Positions 1 through 8,756 of a stretch of 64,000 nt of DNA are shown piece after piece. The first letter of the stretch is position 1, and each line of letters begins with the position of its first letter. A program made the translations under genes and the position numbers. This DNA comes from Methylobacterium adhaesivum (GTDB taxonomy: Bacteria > Pseudomonadota > Alphaproteobacteria > Rhizobiales > Beijerinckiaceae), in contig NZ_BPQD01000001.1 of assembly GCF_022179065.1 (NCBI RefSeq), positions 248,001 through 312,000 on the forward strand, read 5' to 3'. Below the pieces are notes generated by a model. The model did not search any database, was not told where the DNA came from, and was given only the letters and a program-made list of their open reading frames with translations.

Positions 1-1382
1 TCGGCGGCGCCGTAGAGCTTCGTCGCGATGGTGCGGACCTTGTCGGTCAGCTTGGTCTCGGTCTCGTACGCGAAGGCGAGGGGCTTCTGCTCGCCTTCGG
101 CCAGCTTCACCACGGCCTGCGCCAACGCCTCGGCACCGGCGCCGCCCTCAGCCCAATGCTTGCAGGTGATGGCCTCGACCTGAAGCTGGTCCCGGCACAG
201 CTCCTTGAGCTTGGCGTGTTCCGCATCGGTGTCGGCGTAGAAGTGGTTGACGCCGATCACCACGGGCAGGCCGAAGCTGCGCACGTTGGCGACGTGGCGG
301 GCGAGGTTGGCGAACCCCTTCTCCAGGGCGTCGATGTTCTCGGAGCCGAGTTCCTTCTTCGAGACGCCGCCATGCATCTTGAGGGCGCGCACGGTGGCGA
401 CGATCACCACCGCCGAGGGCTTCAGGCCGGCCTGTCGACACTTGATGTCGATGAATTTCTCCGCGCCGAGATCGGCGCCGAAGCCCGCTTCCGTCACCAC
501 GTAGTCGCCGAGCTTGAGGCCGGCGCGGGTGGCGATGACCGAGTTGCAGCCATGGGCGATGTTGGCGAAGGGGCCGCCATGGATGAGGGCGGGGTTGCCC
601 TCAAGGGTCTGGACGAGGTTCGGCTGCAGGGCGTCCTTCAGGAGCACCGTCATGGCGCCGGTGGCCTTCACGTCGGCCAGCGTCACCGGCTTGCGGTCGC
701 GGGTCTCGGCGATGACGATGCGGCCCAGGCGGGCTTCGAGGTCGTCGAGGTCGCGTGCGAGGCAGAATACCGCCATGACTTCCGACGCCACGGTGATGTC
801 GAAGCCGTCCTCGCGCGGGAAGCCGTTGGCGACGCCGCCGAGGGACTGGGTGATGGCGCGCAGGGCCCGGTCGTTCATGTCGACCACGCGGCGCCAGTGG
901 ATGCGGCGCACGTCGATGTTGAGCTCGTTGGCCCAGTAGACGTGGTTGTCGATGAGGGCGGCGGCCAGGGAGTGCGCCGAGGTGATGGCGTGGAAGTCAC
1001 CGGTGAAGTGCAGGTTGATCTGCTCCATCGGCACGACCTGGGCCTGGCCGCCGCCGGCCGCCCCGCCCTTCATGCCGAAGCAGGGACCCAGCGACGGCTC
1101 GCGCAGGCACATCACGGTCTTCTTGCCGATGCGGTTGAGCGCGTCGCCCAGGCCCACCGTCGTGGTGGTCTTGCCCTCGCCGGCCGGGGTCGGGCTGATG
1201 GCGGTGACCAGCACGAGCTTGCCCTCGGGCTTGCCCTCCAGACCCTTGATGAAGCCGTGGTCGATCTTGGCGATGTGCTTGCCGTAGTGGTGGAGCGCCT
1301 CGTCCGGGATGCCGATCCGGGCGGCGACCTCGGTGATCGGCTTCAGCGTCGCCGCGCGGGCGATCTCGATGTCTGACGGCAT
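1..1382 (-). CDS. ftfL: Formate--tetrahydrofolate ligase, C-terminus cut by window edge
   Basis: This enzyme joins formate to tetrahydrofolate with ATP to give 10-formyl-THF in the cytoplasm; in methylotrophs it feeds C1 units to the serine cycle. The start [16 protein letters not shown] is followed by the nucleotide-binding loop [19 protein letters not shown] near residue 70 and by conserved [10 protein letters not shown] and [13 protein letters not shown] segments. About 460 codons are visible of a family length near 555, so roughly 95 C-terminal residues lie outside the window. The ATG lies at 1380-1382. Upstream are 186 bp without a gene that contain a 12-bp palindrome. The family call is secure; a dedicated methylotrophic role depends on the genus inference. 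Confidence 0.96.
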   Translation of the reverse strand, partial: MPSDIEIARAATLKPITEVAARIGIPDEALHHYGKHIAKIDHGFIKGLEGKPEGKLVLVTAISPTPAGEGKTTTTVGLGDALNRIGKKTVMCLREPSLGPCFGMKGGAAGGGQAQVVPMEQINLHFTGDFHAITSAHSLAAALIDNHVYWANELNIDVRRIHWRRVVDMNDRALRAITQSLGGVANGFPREDGFDITVASEVMAVFCLARDLDDLEARLGRIVIAETRDRKPVTLADVKATGAMTVLLKDALQPNLVQTLEGNPALIHGGPFANIAHGCNSVIATRAGLKLGDYVVTEAGFGADLGAEKFIDIKCRQAGLKPSAVVIVATVRALKMHGGVSKKELGSENIDALEKGFANLARHVANVRSFGLPVVIGVNHFYADTDAEHAKLKELCRDQLQVEAITCKHWAEGGAGAEALAQAVVKLAEGEQKPLAFAYETETKLTDKVRTIATKLYGAA

Positions 1383-1475
1383 GCCTCGTCTCTCCCGATT
1401 TTTTTCCACGCCGAAGGGGGCGCGTTTTGGCGTCTGCGATCCCGGCGCCGTCAGGCGCACGCGGAACCGCCTTGT

Positions 1476-1487
1476 GTGTGATCACAC
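1476..1487. promoter_or_regulatory. 12-bp perfect palindrome upstream of ftfL
   Basis: GTGTGATCACAC lies about 94 bp upstream of the ftfL start, between ftfL and the metal-binding protein gene, both on the minus strand. It has the two halves TGTGA and TCACA directly abutted, unlike a CRP site, which has six bases between them. It could be an operator for a dimeric regulator; no regulator is named by the sequence. Confidence 0.3.
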
Positions 1488-1568
1488 CAGTTTGGTGGAA
1501 CGGACAAGGAAAAGCGCGTCGGAAATTTTCAACGCGCGCACAAAATTTCATTCAGGATCGAGGATCCG

Positions 1569-1790
1569 TCACCCGGTCATGGCGGTCGCGGTATATCCGG
1601 CCTGCGTCAGGGCTTCGGCGACGGTCAGGGCCTGTTCGCGGCTGGTGACCGCGACGCGTCCGTGGTCGAGGTCAACCGCGACCTGCGCCTCCGGGTCGAG
1701 GCGCAGGATCGCCCGCCGCACCGCCTCGGCGCAGCCGTCGCAGGTCATGCCGTCCACCTGCATCAGCAGGTTCGAGCGGGTTGCATCCAT
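1569..1790 (-). CDS. Heavy-metal-associated (HMA) domain protein, CopZ-like
   Basis: A 73-residue protein made of one HMA ferredoxin-like fold. The metal-binding loop GMTCDGCAEAV near residue 15 carries the MxCxxC pair that binds Cu(I) or another soft metal, so a cytosolic copper chaperone is the simplest role. I chose the ATG at 1788-1790 because an upstream in-frame extension has no similarity to HMA proteins and would add 62 unstructured residues. No copper ATPase or regulator gene is in view, so its partner is unknown. It lies on the minus strand upstream of ftfL with a 186-bp gap and is probably transcribed separately. Confidence 0.85.
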   Translation of the reverse strand: MDATRSNLLMQVDGMTCDGCAEAVRRAILRLDPEAQVAVDLDHGRVAVTSREQALTVAEALTQAGYTATAMTG

Positions 1791-2035
1791 GGGGCCGGAT
1801 CTCTCGTCCTCAGCGCAGGTCCGGCCATGTTGATCGGGTGCGACAGCGATGCAAGCACGGTTGGTGAAGGCGGAAGTCACACATGCTGAAAATTGCGTGT
1901 GTTCCGTCGTAGATATCTTGTGGGGGTCAGGCGTCTCGGCGACAAAAGCGTTCAGGCCGGGCTCGCCTCGCGGCAACGGCCCGGAAACCCGTTTTCGCGT
2001 CCTGAGCCGTGCACCTTAAAATAGAAAGTCTCTCG

Positions 2036-3553
2036 ATGGCCCGAATCGTCGGCCGGCGTCGCGGCCTATTGATTCTGAGTCTCCTCGGACTCGCCGGTCT
2101 GCTGGGGCTCGGTGCCATGGCGCCCGCCTCCCTCTATGCCCCCCTCGCCGGCGCCTTCGGACTGGCCCTCGCGAGCGGCCTCGGCGGTTTCTTCGTCTAT
2201 CGCCGGACGGAAACCCTCACCGCCCGTCTCGACAAGCTCTCGGGCGAGGTCGACCTGATGTCCCAACGCCTCGGGCGCATGGAATCCGTCACGCGGCTCA
2301 TCGCCGAGCAGCAGATGCGCGAGCATCTGCGCATCGACGAGGCCGGCCCCAGCGCGCCGGTCCACGAGGAGCTGGTCCACGAGGAATCGGACACGGACAC
2401 GTCGGCCCTTGCCGCCAGCGTCGAAGAGGTCACCGCCGAAATCGGTCTTCTCAGCGGCATCGTGCGCGAGCTCGCCGCCGTGGTGGCGGCGCAGGACGGG
2501 GAGATCGCCATCTTGAAGGCGACGCCCCCCGCGCGGCTGGCGCCCCCCGCTCCCCCGGTCCCCGTACCGCCGCCGCCCGCCGAACCCGAGATCGCAGTGC
2601 TGCCCCAGGCCGCCACGGCGCAGGCGAAGCCGTGGACACCCCGGCTCCTCGATGCGGCCACCCCTGAGAACGCGGCCCGCGTGGCCGCGCACGAGAGCGC
2701 AGTCCTGGCGGCCTTCGATGGAGACGGCCTCGAGATTCATCTCCAACCCCTGGTTTCCCTGCCCCAGCGCAAGGTCGTCTCCTACGAGGCGGTGGCGCGC
2801 CTGCGCGTTGCGGGGGGCGACGAACTCGCGTCCGGTACCATCCTCACGCCCGACGCGTTTCTGTCCGTCCTCGAACGCCACGGTCGCACCACCGATCTCG
2901 ACCGGCGGATGCTCCAGCGCGCAGCCACCGTGGCGCGGCATCTGGCCGGGCGCGGCAGCCGGGCGGCCGTCGCCTACGGCCTGTCGCCCCTGTCCCTGTT
3001 CGAGCCGGGATTCCTGCGTTCCCTCAACCGCCTCGTAGCCGACGAGCCGGACCTCGCCGGGCGCCTGATCGTTGCCCTGCCGCAGACGAGCTGGCGCAAC
3101 CTGGACGCCGAGCAGTCCGCTCTTCTGGTGGGCCTGCGCGGCCTCATCGGCGTGATCCTCGACCGCCCCGTTGATCTCGATCTCGATCCCACGACCCTCG
3201 CCGATCACGGCGTCGCGCAGGTGAAAGTGCCCGCCGACATGCTCCTGCGGCCGAGTGCGCACGAGGCCATGACCAATATCGTCGTCGAGGATCTCGTCCC
3301 CACCCTCAACCGGGCGGGCATCCAACTCGTGGTTACCCGTGTCGAGCGCGAAGCCGATGTGCCGGATCTCCTCGACCTCGGCGTGCCCCTGGCACAGGGG
3401 ACGGTGTTCGCTCCGGCCCGCGCCGTGCGCGCCGAGGTGCTGTCCGCCCCGGCGCCGGAACTCCTGGCGCCGCCCCCGCCGCCGGTGAACGACGATCCGG
3501 AGCCGCCGCCGCAGCGACGCCCGTTCCGGGATTTCCTGCGCCGCGCGGGTTAG
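2036..3553 (+). CDS. Membrane-anchored degenerate EAL domain protein
   Basis: A 505-residue protein. Two hydrophobic segments at about residues 10-30 and 35-52 anchor it in the inner membrane; a predicted coiled coil (about 55-95), an acidic linker and a proline-rich stretch follow, then an EAL-like domain (about 230-470) and a proline-rich tail. The EAL signature reads SYEAVARLR, keeping the first glutamate, but the DDFGTG metal-binding motif is missing (the equivalent region reads ILDRPVDLDLDP) and the usual LKID is QVKVP. It is therefore unlikely to hydrolyse c-di-GMP and may act as a c-di-GMP or protein receptor. An alternative GTG start nine codons upstream at 2009 is possible. A strong terminator follows. 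Confidence 0.8.
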   Translation: MARIVGRRRGLLILSLLGLAGLLGLGAMAPASLYAPLAGAFGLALASGLGGFFVYRRTETLTARLDKLSGEVDLMSQRLGRMESVTRLIAEQQMREHLRIDEAGPSAPVHEELVHEESDTDTSALAASVEEVTAEIGLLSGIVRELAAVVAAQDGEIAILKATPPARLAPPAPPVPVPPPPAEPEIAVLPQAATAQAKPWTPRLLDAATPENAARVAAHESAVLAAFDGDGLEIHLQPLVSLPQRKVVSYEAVARLRVAGGDELASGTILTPDAFLSVLERHGRTTDLDRRMLQRAATVARHLAGRGSRAAVAYGLSPLSLFEPGFLRSLNRLVADEPDLAGRLIVALPQTSWRNLDAEQSALLVGLRGLIGVILDRPVDLDLDPTTLADHGVAQVKVPADMLLRPSAHEAMTNIVVEDLVPTLNRAGIQLVVTRVEREADVPDLLDLGVPLAQGTVFAPARAVRAEVLSAPAPELLAPPPPPVNDDPEPPPQRRPFRDFLRRAG

Positions 3554-3625
3554 CCGGCACGGCGTGAGGGGAGCGCGAGCCTCCGCGGCCGCCCGATCCG
3601 CCCACGTTGATTTCGAAGGCCCCTC

Positions 3626-3668
3626 AGCCTACGGCGTCGGAGATCCGACGCCGTAGGCTTCTCTTTTG
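3626..3668 (+). terminator. Rho-independent terminator after the EAL gene
   Basis: A perfect 15-bp stem (3626-3640 with 3645-3659) closes on a four-base AGAT loop and is followed by TCTCTTTT. It ends transcription of the EAL gene and also shows that the next gene starts downstream, not at an in-frame ATG at 3607 that would place this hairpin inside a coding region. Confidence 0.85.
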
Positions 3669-3759
3669 CGCAAGGGCCCGCGTCGAATTTCCGCTCTCGT
3701 CCCGGAGCGGTGCCCCACCCAGCGATGAACCGCGCTTTCGACGCGACACAGGCTCCCGC

Positions 3760-4665
3760 ATGACCGCCTCTCCCCCCGACTTCGCGCCCGTGCCCACGAT
3801 TTCGGGCCTCGGTGCCATCGCCGACCGGTTCGACGTGATCCTGTGCGACGTCTGGGGTGTGCTGCATGACGGCGTGCGCGCGCATACCGGTGCGGGCGAG
3901 GCCCTGATCCGCTTCCGGGACCTCCCCGGCGGCACCCGGCCGCGCCGGGTTGTCCTCGTCTCCAACGCCCCACGTCCCTGGAAGGGCGTGCAGACGATCC
4001 TCGACGGATACGGCGTGCCGCGCGGGGCATACGACGCCATCCTGACGTCGGGCGACCTCACCCGCAGGCTCCTGACCGAGACGCCGGGGGCCAGCATCCA
4101 TCATCTCGGTCCCGAGCGCGACGCGACGATCTTCGACGATCTCGATCTACGCCTCGTCGCTGCGGAGGCGGCGGAGGTCGTGGTCTGCACGGGATTGTTC
4201 GACGACACCCGCGAGACGGCGGACGATTATCGACCGACCCTCGAGCAATGGCGGGCGCGTGATGTCCCGATGATCTGTGCCAATCCCGACCTCGTGGTCG
4301 AGCGCGCCGGATTGTTGATTCCCTGCGCCGGTCTCATCGCAGAAGCTTATGAGGCCCTCGGCGGCCGGGTCACCTATGCGGGCAAGCCCTATCGGCCGGT
4401 CTACGCGGCGGCGCTCGAGATAGCCGGCGCCCTCGATGGGCTCGCGGATCCGGAGCCCACGCGGGTCCTCGCCGTGGGCGATGCCCTGCGGACCGACATT
4501 GCTGGCGCGTCTGGGTTCGGTCTGCCGAACCTCCTCGTGGCCCGGGGGATCCATGCCGAGGAACTCGGCGTGGCGACGGAGCAGGCGAGCCTCGGCGACG
4601 TGGCACTCTGGCTTGCCCGTCAATCTGTACAACCGGATGCCATCGTCGAACGACTGGTCTGGTAA
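3760..4665 (+). CDS. HAD-superfamily subfamily IIA hydrolase
   Basis: A 301-residue phosphatase-type protein of the class IIA HAD family (NagD/pyridoxal-phosphatase-like). Motif I is CDVWGVLHDG near residue 30, with the nucleophilic aspartate; motif II is VLVSNAPRPW; the motif III lysine is in YAGKPYRPVY; motif IV is VGDALRTDIAGA. All four catalytic motifs are present, so it should be active on a small phosphorylated metabolite, but the substrate cannot be read from sequence. I chose the ATG at 3760 because the frame upstream runs through a terminator. It converges on cheZ with a hairpin in between. Confidence 0.88.
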   Translation: MTASPPDFAPVPTISGLGAIADRFDVILCDVWGVLHDGVRAHTGAGEALIRFRDLPGGTRPRRVVLVSNAPRPWKGVQTILDGYGVPRGAYDAILTSGDLTRRLLTETPGASIHHLGPERDATIFDDLDLRLVAAEAAEVVVCTGLFDDTRETADDYRPTLEQWRARDVPMICANPDLVVERAGLLIPCAGLIAEAYEALGGRVTYAGKPYRPVYAAALEIAGALDGLADPEPTRVLAVGDALRTDIAGASGFGLPNLLVARGIHAEELGVATEQASLGDVALWLARQSVQPDAIVERLVW

Positions 4666-4671
4666 CGTGCC

Positions 4672-4716
4672 ACGTCCCAATCCCGCCGATCCGATGGGAA
4701 CGGGGAATTGGGACGT
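4672..4716. terminator. Hairpin between convergent HAD hydrolase and cheZ genes
   Basis: ACGTCCCAAT at 4672-4681 pairs with ATTGGGACGT at 4707-4716, with further G-C pairing inside the loop. No U-tract follows on either strand, so it is a candidate bidirectional terminator or transcript-end stabiliser. Confidence 0.5.
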
Positions 4717-4755
4717 CACGGGCGCACCGCGCGGTATCGGCGATCCGGTGACGGA

Positions 4756-5289
4756 TCAGTCGAACATCGCGTCGATCTCGTCCTGGGCCGTCGCCGGTCC
4801 CTTGACCTGAGGCCCGTTCAGGATGAGCAACTCGTTGCGGGCACGGCGCTTTGCCTCTTCCGCGTCGACGCCGCCCTCGTCGCGGGCTTTCACGGCCGCG
4901 GCAAAGCGCGACAGGCGACCCTCCAGGTTGCGCAGGGCTTCGACGACCTTGCCGATGCGTTGACCGGTAATGTCCTGGAAGGTGCAGGCCTCGAAGATAT
5001 CGTTCATCCGCGCCTCGACGGTGGAGCGGTAGTTCGCGTCGTCTGGAAGGCAGAGGATTTCCTCGGCCACATTCATGATCGAGTTCGTCGCTCCGGCCGT
5101 CGCGTCGACGACGCAGCCGAGTTCTTCGTGCGCCATGGGCAGACGGTCGCGCGTCAGCTCGTTGGCCCGAAGCGCTGCGATCTCGGTTCGAAGGTGCGCG
5201 ATGTAGTCCGCGATCTCCACGAGTTCGCCGATCAGGGATGATTTCTGCGGCGCGGCGTTCTGCTTACGCGCCCTGCTTGCGAGTGCCAT
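4756..5289 (-). CDS. cheZ: CheZ-like protein phosphatase
   Basis: A 177-residue, largely helical protein. The motif ACTFQDITGQRIGKVVEAL around residues 107-125 matches the catalytic segment of CheZ, where an aspartate and a glutamine dephosphorylate CheY~P; both are kept. The C-terminus ends in an acidic QDEIDAMFD, resembling the CheY-binding tail of CheZ. I chose the ATG at 5287-5289 because GGAGAGGCGGGAGG stands directly before it; a start 16 codons upstream is possible. It follows cheY on the same strand after a 154-bp gap, so the two probably work together in flagellar motor control. No receptor, cheA or cheW gene is in view. Confidence 0.85.
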   Translation of the reverse strand: MALASRARKQNAAPQKSSLIGELVEIADYIAHLRTEIAALRANELTRDRLPMAHEELGCVVDATAGATNSIMNVAEEILCLPDDANYRSTVEARMNDIFEACTFQDITGQRIGKVVEALRNLEGRLSRFAAAVKARDEGGVDAEEAKRRARNELLILNGPQVKGPATAQDEIDAMFD

Positions 5290-5443
5290 CGCCTCCCGCC
5301 TCTCCTTGCCCGACGTCCGAATCTCTAACCTGTTCACGGGTGGGACGGGGCGAAACCCAGGCGATCCATCCGGATCGCGTGGTCCGCCTCCCGTCTATCA
5401 CCGCGCGATCGAATCGATACGCCCCGACGGATCGATGCCCGTA

Positions 5444-5827
5444 TCAGGCGCCGCAGACCGCTTCGATCTTGCTCTTCAGGGTCGCGGCATTGAACGGCTT
5501 GACGATGTAGTTGTTCACACCGGCCTTCTTGGCGGCGATGACGTTCTCGGTCTTCGACTCGGCGGTGACCATGATGAACGGCGTGGTGCGCAGGGCTTCG
5601 TCGGCGCGCACGTGGCGCAGCAGCTCGTAGCCCGTCATCGGCTCCATGTTCCAGTCGGAGATCACGAGGCCGTACTTACGGTTCTTCAGGCGGGCGAGGG
5701 CGGCGGTGCCGTCGGAGGCGTCGTCGACCTCCTCGAAACCGAGCTGCTTCAGGAGGTTGCGGATGATACGGACCATCGTCTGATAATCGTCGACGACAAG
5801 GATCGGCATGCCGAGATCGAGGGCCAT
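5444..5827 (-). CDS. cheY: Single-domain response regulator CheY
   Basis: A 127-residue stand-alone receiver domain. The acidic pocket is VDDYQTM near residue 12, the phosphorylation site is LVISDWNMEPM near residue 58, and the switch residues are in MVTAES and YIVKPF. The asparagine-methionine-glutamate after the aspartate is typical of CheY. There is no output domain, so it should act by binding the flagellar motor or another target. It lies upstream of cheZ on the same strand, which supports the chemotaxis assignment over a general stress receiver. Confidence 0.92.
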   Translation of the reverse strand: MALDLGMPILVVDDYQTMVRIIRNLLKQLGFEEVDDASDGTAALARLKNRKYGLVISDWNMEPMTGYELLRHVRADEALRTTPFIMVTAESKTENVIAAKKAGVNNYIVKPFNAATLKSKIEAVCGA

Positions 5828-6092
5828 GGTTGCGTGTGCTCCGTCAGGTCGAGACCGACGCGATCACGCCGCGCCGGCTCGGGATTGGGCCGGGGCAGAT
5901 CGATGTTCGAGCCCCTTGATCCTGAAACTATGGCCCATCCGCTTGAGAAGCCGTTAATCGCGGGCGGCTTTCGGCATCCCGCGACGAGGCGGCGTGCCTC
6001 GCTTGACCCCTCCGGCAGATTTCGACAGGTTCCGCCGCGACACGCGACGTCTCCGGACCACGCCCGCTCCGCCACAGCCAAGCTAGGATCAG

Positions 6093-7115
6093 ATGCCGTC
6101 CGGCGACAAGACAGCTTTGTCGGTTCAGGCTCCTGCGCTGGGCCGGCGTTTCACGGTTTGCCGCGAGGACGAACCGATGCCGTCGATCCTTTCCGGCGCC
6201 ATCGCGGCCATCGGTAACTTCGACGGCGTTCATTTCGGTCACCGCGCCCTCATCGCCGCCGTGCGCGAGACCGCCGCTGCGGCCGGTCGTCCGGCCGTGG
6301 CCCTCACCTTCGAGCCGCATCCGCGGGCGTATTTCACACCGCATCTACCGATGTTCCGCCTGTCCGACGCGGCAGCCAAGGAGCGCGTGTTCGCCCGGCT
6401 CGGCCTCGACGGGCTCGTGGTGCGCCGCTTCGATGCCGGGCTCGCCGGCACCGGCGCACGGGCCTTCGTCGAGACCCTGCTGGTGCGCGACCTCGGGCTC
6501 TCCGGCGTCGTCGTGGGGCACGATTTCCATTTCGGGCGCGGGCGCGAGGGCACGCCGGCCGTCCTCGCCGACCTGTGCGCGGGCGCGGGACTGAGCTGCC
6601 GCATCATCCCGGCCGTTTCCCTTCCCCCCGTTGCCGTGGAGAATGCGATGGAGCCGGTTTCCTCAAGCGCGATCCGGACGGCTCTGGCCGCGGGCGACGT
6701 CGGCCGGGCCAATGCCCTGCTCGGTTATCGCTGGTTCGTGTCCGGAGTTGTGCAGCACGGGGACAAGCGCGGCCGCACCCTGGGCTATCCGACCGCCAAT
6801 GTCGCACTGACCGATTGTGGTCTCGCCCACGGAATCTACGCCGTGCGGGTGGCCCTGGCCGATGGCAGCGTGCGGGACGGCGTGGCGAGTTACGGCCGTC
6901 GCCCCACCTTCGACGACGGTGCGCCGCTCCTCGAAGTCAACCTGTTCGATTTTTCCGGCGATCTTTACGGACAGACGATCACCGTCGAGGTCGTGGGGTA
7001 CATCCGGGGCGAGGAACGCTTCGACTCGGCCGAAAGCCTCATTGCCCGGATGGATATCGACGCCGAGCAGGCCCGGGCGATCCTGGCCACCGACCGGGTC
7101 CCATCGATGCTGTAG
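6093..7115 (+). CDS. ribF: Bifunctional riboflavin kinase / FAD synthetase
   Basis: A 340-residue RibF that phosphorylates riboflavin to FMN and adenylates FMN to FAD. The N-terminal FAD synthetase domain carries the nucleotidyltransferase motif GNFDGVHFGHRAL near residue 40; the C-terminal riboflavin kinase domain (about 195-325) carries KRGRTLGYPTAN. Length is slightly above the family norm of about 310. I kept the ATG at 6093 because AGGATCAG precedes it and the segment before the second ATG (6177) looks like the usual RibF N-terminus. It stands alone and is followed by nested inverted repeats. Confidence 0.95.
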   Translation: MPSGDKTALSVQAPALGRRFTVCREDEPMPSILSGAIAAIGNFDGVHFGHRALIAAVRETAAAAGRPAVALTFEPHPRAYFTPHLPMFRLSDAAAKERVFARLGLDGLVVRRFDAGLAGTGARAFVETLLVRDLGLSGVVVGHDFHFGRGREGTPAVLADLCAGAGLSCRIIPAVSLPPVAVENAMEPVSSSAIRTALAAGDVGRANALLGYRWFVSGVVQHGDKRGRTLGYPTANVALTDCGLAHGIYAVRVALADGSVRDGVASYGRRPTFDDGAPLLEVNLFDFSGDLYGQTITVEVVGYIRGEERFDSAESLIARMDIDAEQARAILATDRVPSML

Positions 7116-7457
7116 ACCTTCGCGGGCCAATCCCAACCCTACCGCGCGCGACCCCCGTTCGCTCCGCGGGGTCGTCGGACCCGCGAAGGATGCGGAAACG
7201 TTTCGTTAACCATCCCGGTACAAGGATTGGGGTACTCCGGGAGCGGCTTCGTTGCTCAACCGGGTTGGACCACGGGGCCGGGGCGGATGACGCCGGATGT
7301 ACGCGCATCCGCTTCCTGGCCTCCGTGGCCGTTCCTCCGAAGAACTTCTCAGCTCGCGAAGACTCTCAGTTTCGCCGAATTTGAGGGATTATCTTGGGCG
7401 CGACGGTCGGGCTCCCTTCCGGAGCCACGATGTTCCGGTCAAGCAGCAGGTGCCCCG
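7116..7457. other. Intergenic region after ribF
   Basis: About 340 bp without a convincing gene. It opens with the nested hairpin listed separately, then GAAACGTTTC (a 10-bp palindrome near 7195-7204) and GTTAACCAT. An open frame through this stretch joins the small membrane protein at 7458 but has no supporting start or similarity. Confidence 0.5.
7117..7189 (+). terminator. Nested inverted repeats after ribF
   Basis: CCTTCGCGGG at 7117-7126 pairs with CCCGCGAAGG at 7180-7189, and an inner CGACCCC/GGGGTCG stem lies within it. The stem begins two bases after the ribF stop codon. There is no U-tract, so this is a probable but not classical transcription end. Confidence 0.5.
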
Positions 7458-7586
7458 ATGATCAAAACCTTGACGGTCGTCTTGACGGTTGCCCTCGTCC
7501 TCGCCCTCGCGGGTGTCGCGCGGCTGGTCCTTATGCCGTTCCGGGGCCTGTTGGCGCTCGGTCGCCGGCGCCTCGCCGCCGCCTGA
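7458..7586 (+). CDS. Possible 42-aa single-span membrane peptide
   Basis: The reading frame encodes MIKTLTVVLTVALVLALAG followed by an arginine-rich, amphipathic end. This is one clear transmembrane helix with positive residues at the C-terminus. AGCAGG stands upstream as a modest ribosome site. There is no recognisable family. It could be a real small membrane protein or chance; it converges on the anti-sigma gene. I would trust it only with homologues or expression data. Confidence 0.35.
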   Translation: MIKTLTVVLTVALVLALAGVARLVLMPFRGLLALGRRRLAAA

Positions 7587-7698
7587 CCCGGCTCCGCTCG
7601 ATCGAAGCGGACGGGGATCACGAAGCTCGCGCGGCGCTCGAACGAAGCTCAAATCCGGCGTTCCGAAGGGATCGACCGAAGTTGGTCAGACAGGCCGT

Positions 7699-7720
7699 GT
7701 GCCGCCCGGCGGGGCGGCAC
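7699..7720. terminator. Hairpin between small membrane ORF and anti-sigma gene
   Basis: A perfect 9-bp stem (GTGCCGCCC with GGGCGGCAC) with a GGCG loop lies between convergent genes. There is no U-tract in either direction. Confidence 0.45.
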
Positions 7721-7784
7721 GAAACACCAAGGTGTATCGAGGACCACGCGACCTGTGGCTGGGACACAGACCGCAGCGGGGTCC

Positions 7785-8549
7785 CTACAGTTTCGCGCGC
7801 TTTGCGGCCAGACGCTGTGCGGCGGCCTGGATGCCGGCATGGTCTCGACCGCTCAAGGCGTAGGCCGTCCGCCCCTTGACCCAGTAAGCGGTCTCGCCGT
7901 CCCCCGGACTCGCGACTTCGCCCTCACCCGGACCGGCCTTGCCGCCTTGGGTCGCGAACAGGGAGAGCTCGCCCAGGGCGCCGCCATCGATCACCACCTC
8001 CACGCTGGTCCCATTCCGGGCGGGGACGATCTGCACGTCGCGCACGGTCCAGTCGCTCGGGAGATCGGGAAGGGTGATGCCCGTGGCACCGGCGATGCCG
8101 GCGCGGTCGTAGACCGTCGTGCGCTGCGCGGCCAAGCGCTCCCGAATTTGCGCCGCTTCGCGCGCGTTGCGGGCATCGGCCACCAGGGTCGGGTCCACGG
8201 GGGCCGCGAAGGTATCGGGCACGCCGAGTAGGAAACTGTCCGAATGTGCGAGCCATCCGGCGCCGACGAGGAGCGCGATGACGGCGGCGCGGCGCAGACG
8301 GTCTCCGGCGCGGCGCCAAGCCAGGGACCGATCAAGGCGACGGGCTGCCATGCGATTGCGCTCGGGCCCCGGGCCGGGCAACTGGGCGAACGCCTCGCGC
8401 AGGGCGTCGCGATCATGCATCTCGGCCATGACCCGGGCGGCGGTCTCGGGGTGATGCGCGAGATGAGCCTCCACGTCGAGCCGTCGCATGGCATCGAGCT
8501 GCCCGTCGACGAAGGCGGTGAGATCGGTATCGGTAATCGGATCGACCAT
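7785..8549 (-). CDS. Transmembrane anti-sigma factor
   Basis: A 254-residue protein with an N-terminal cytoplasmic domain (about 1-85), one membrane helix (AVIALLVGAGWLAHS, about 92-108) and a periplasmic domain. The N-terminus TDLTAFVDGQLDA is the usual opening of anti-sigma factors of the RsiW/ChrR type, but the zinc cysteines are absent: the segment reads AHLAHHPETAARV where CxxC would stand. It lies downstream of an ECF sigma gene on the same strand (207-bp gap), so it probably holds that sigma factor at the membrane. The start is uncertain between 8549 and 8564. Confidence 0.82.
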   Translation of the reverse strand: MVDPITDTDLTAFVDGQLDAMRRLDVEAHLAHHPETAARVMAEMHDRDALREAFAQLPGPGPERNRMAARRLDRSLAWRRAGDRLRRAAVIALLVGAGWLAHSDSFLLGVPDTFAAPVDPTLVADARNAREAAQIRERLAAQRTTVYDRAGIAGATGITLPDLPSDWTVRDVQIVPARNGTSVEVVIDGGALGELSLFATQGGKAGPGEGEVASPGDGETAYWVKGRTAYALSGRDHAGIQAAAQRLAAKRAKL

Positions 8550-8756
8550 CGCTGTCGTTTCCATTCGGTTCTGGCCTGCGTCGTGGGCCGATAGTCTTCC
8601 GCCCGGATCGTTGGGCCGCCGCCGGTTTCGGCGACGTCTCCGTCCGACCGTTCCCTGGTCTCGCGAGGCGGGGATTTGGATGATACCGACCAGCCATCGG
8701 TCTTCATCCTCGGCCTGCCGCAATCCGACTCCGTGCCGGTCCGTCCTGAGTGTCGG

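Noticed and set aside
156-1376. 406-codon open frame on the plus strand opposite ftfL
   Set aside because: It is the antisense shadow of a conserved enzyme; its composition (His/Asp/Val/Gly-rich, no hydrophobic pattern) is what GC-rich reverse strands give.
3607-3759. Upstream start for the HAD hydrolase
   Set aside because: The segment contains the perfect terminator of the preceding gene and has no similarity to the family.
7190-7215. EcfG-type stress promoter (GGAAC-N16-17-CGTT)
   Set aside because: GGAAAC and CGTT are present but only a few bases apart, not at the required spacing.
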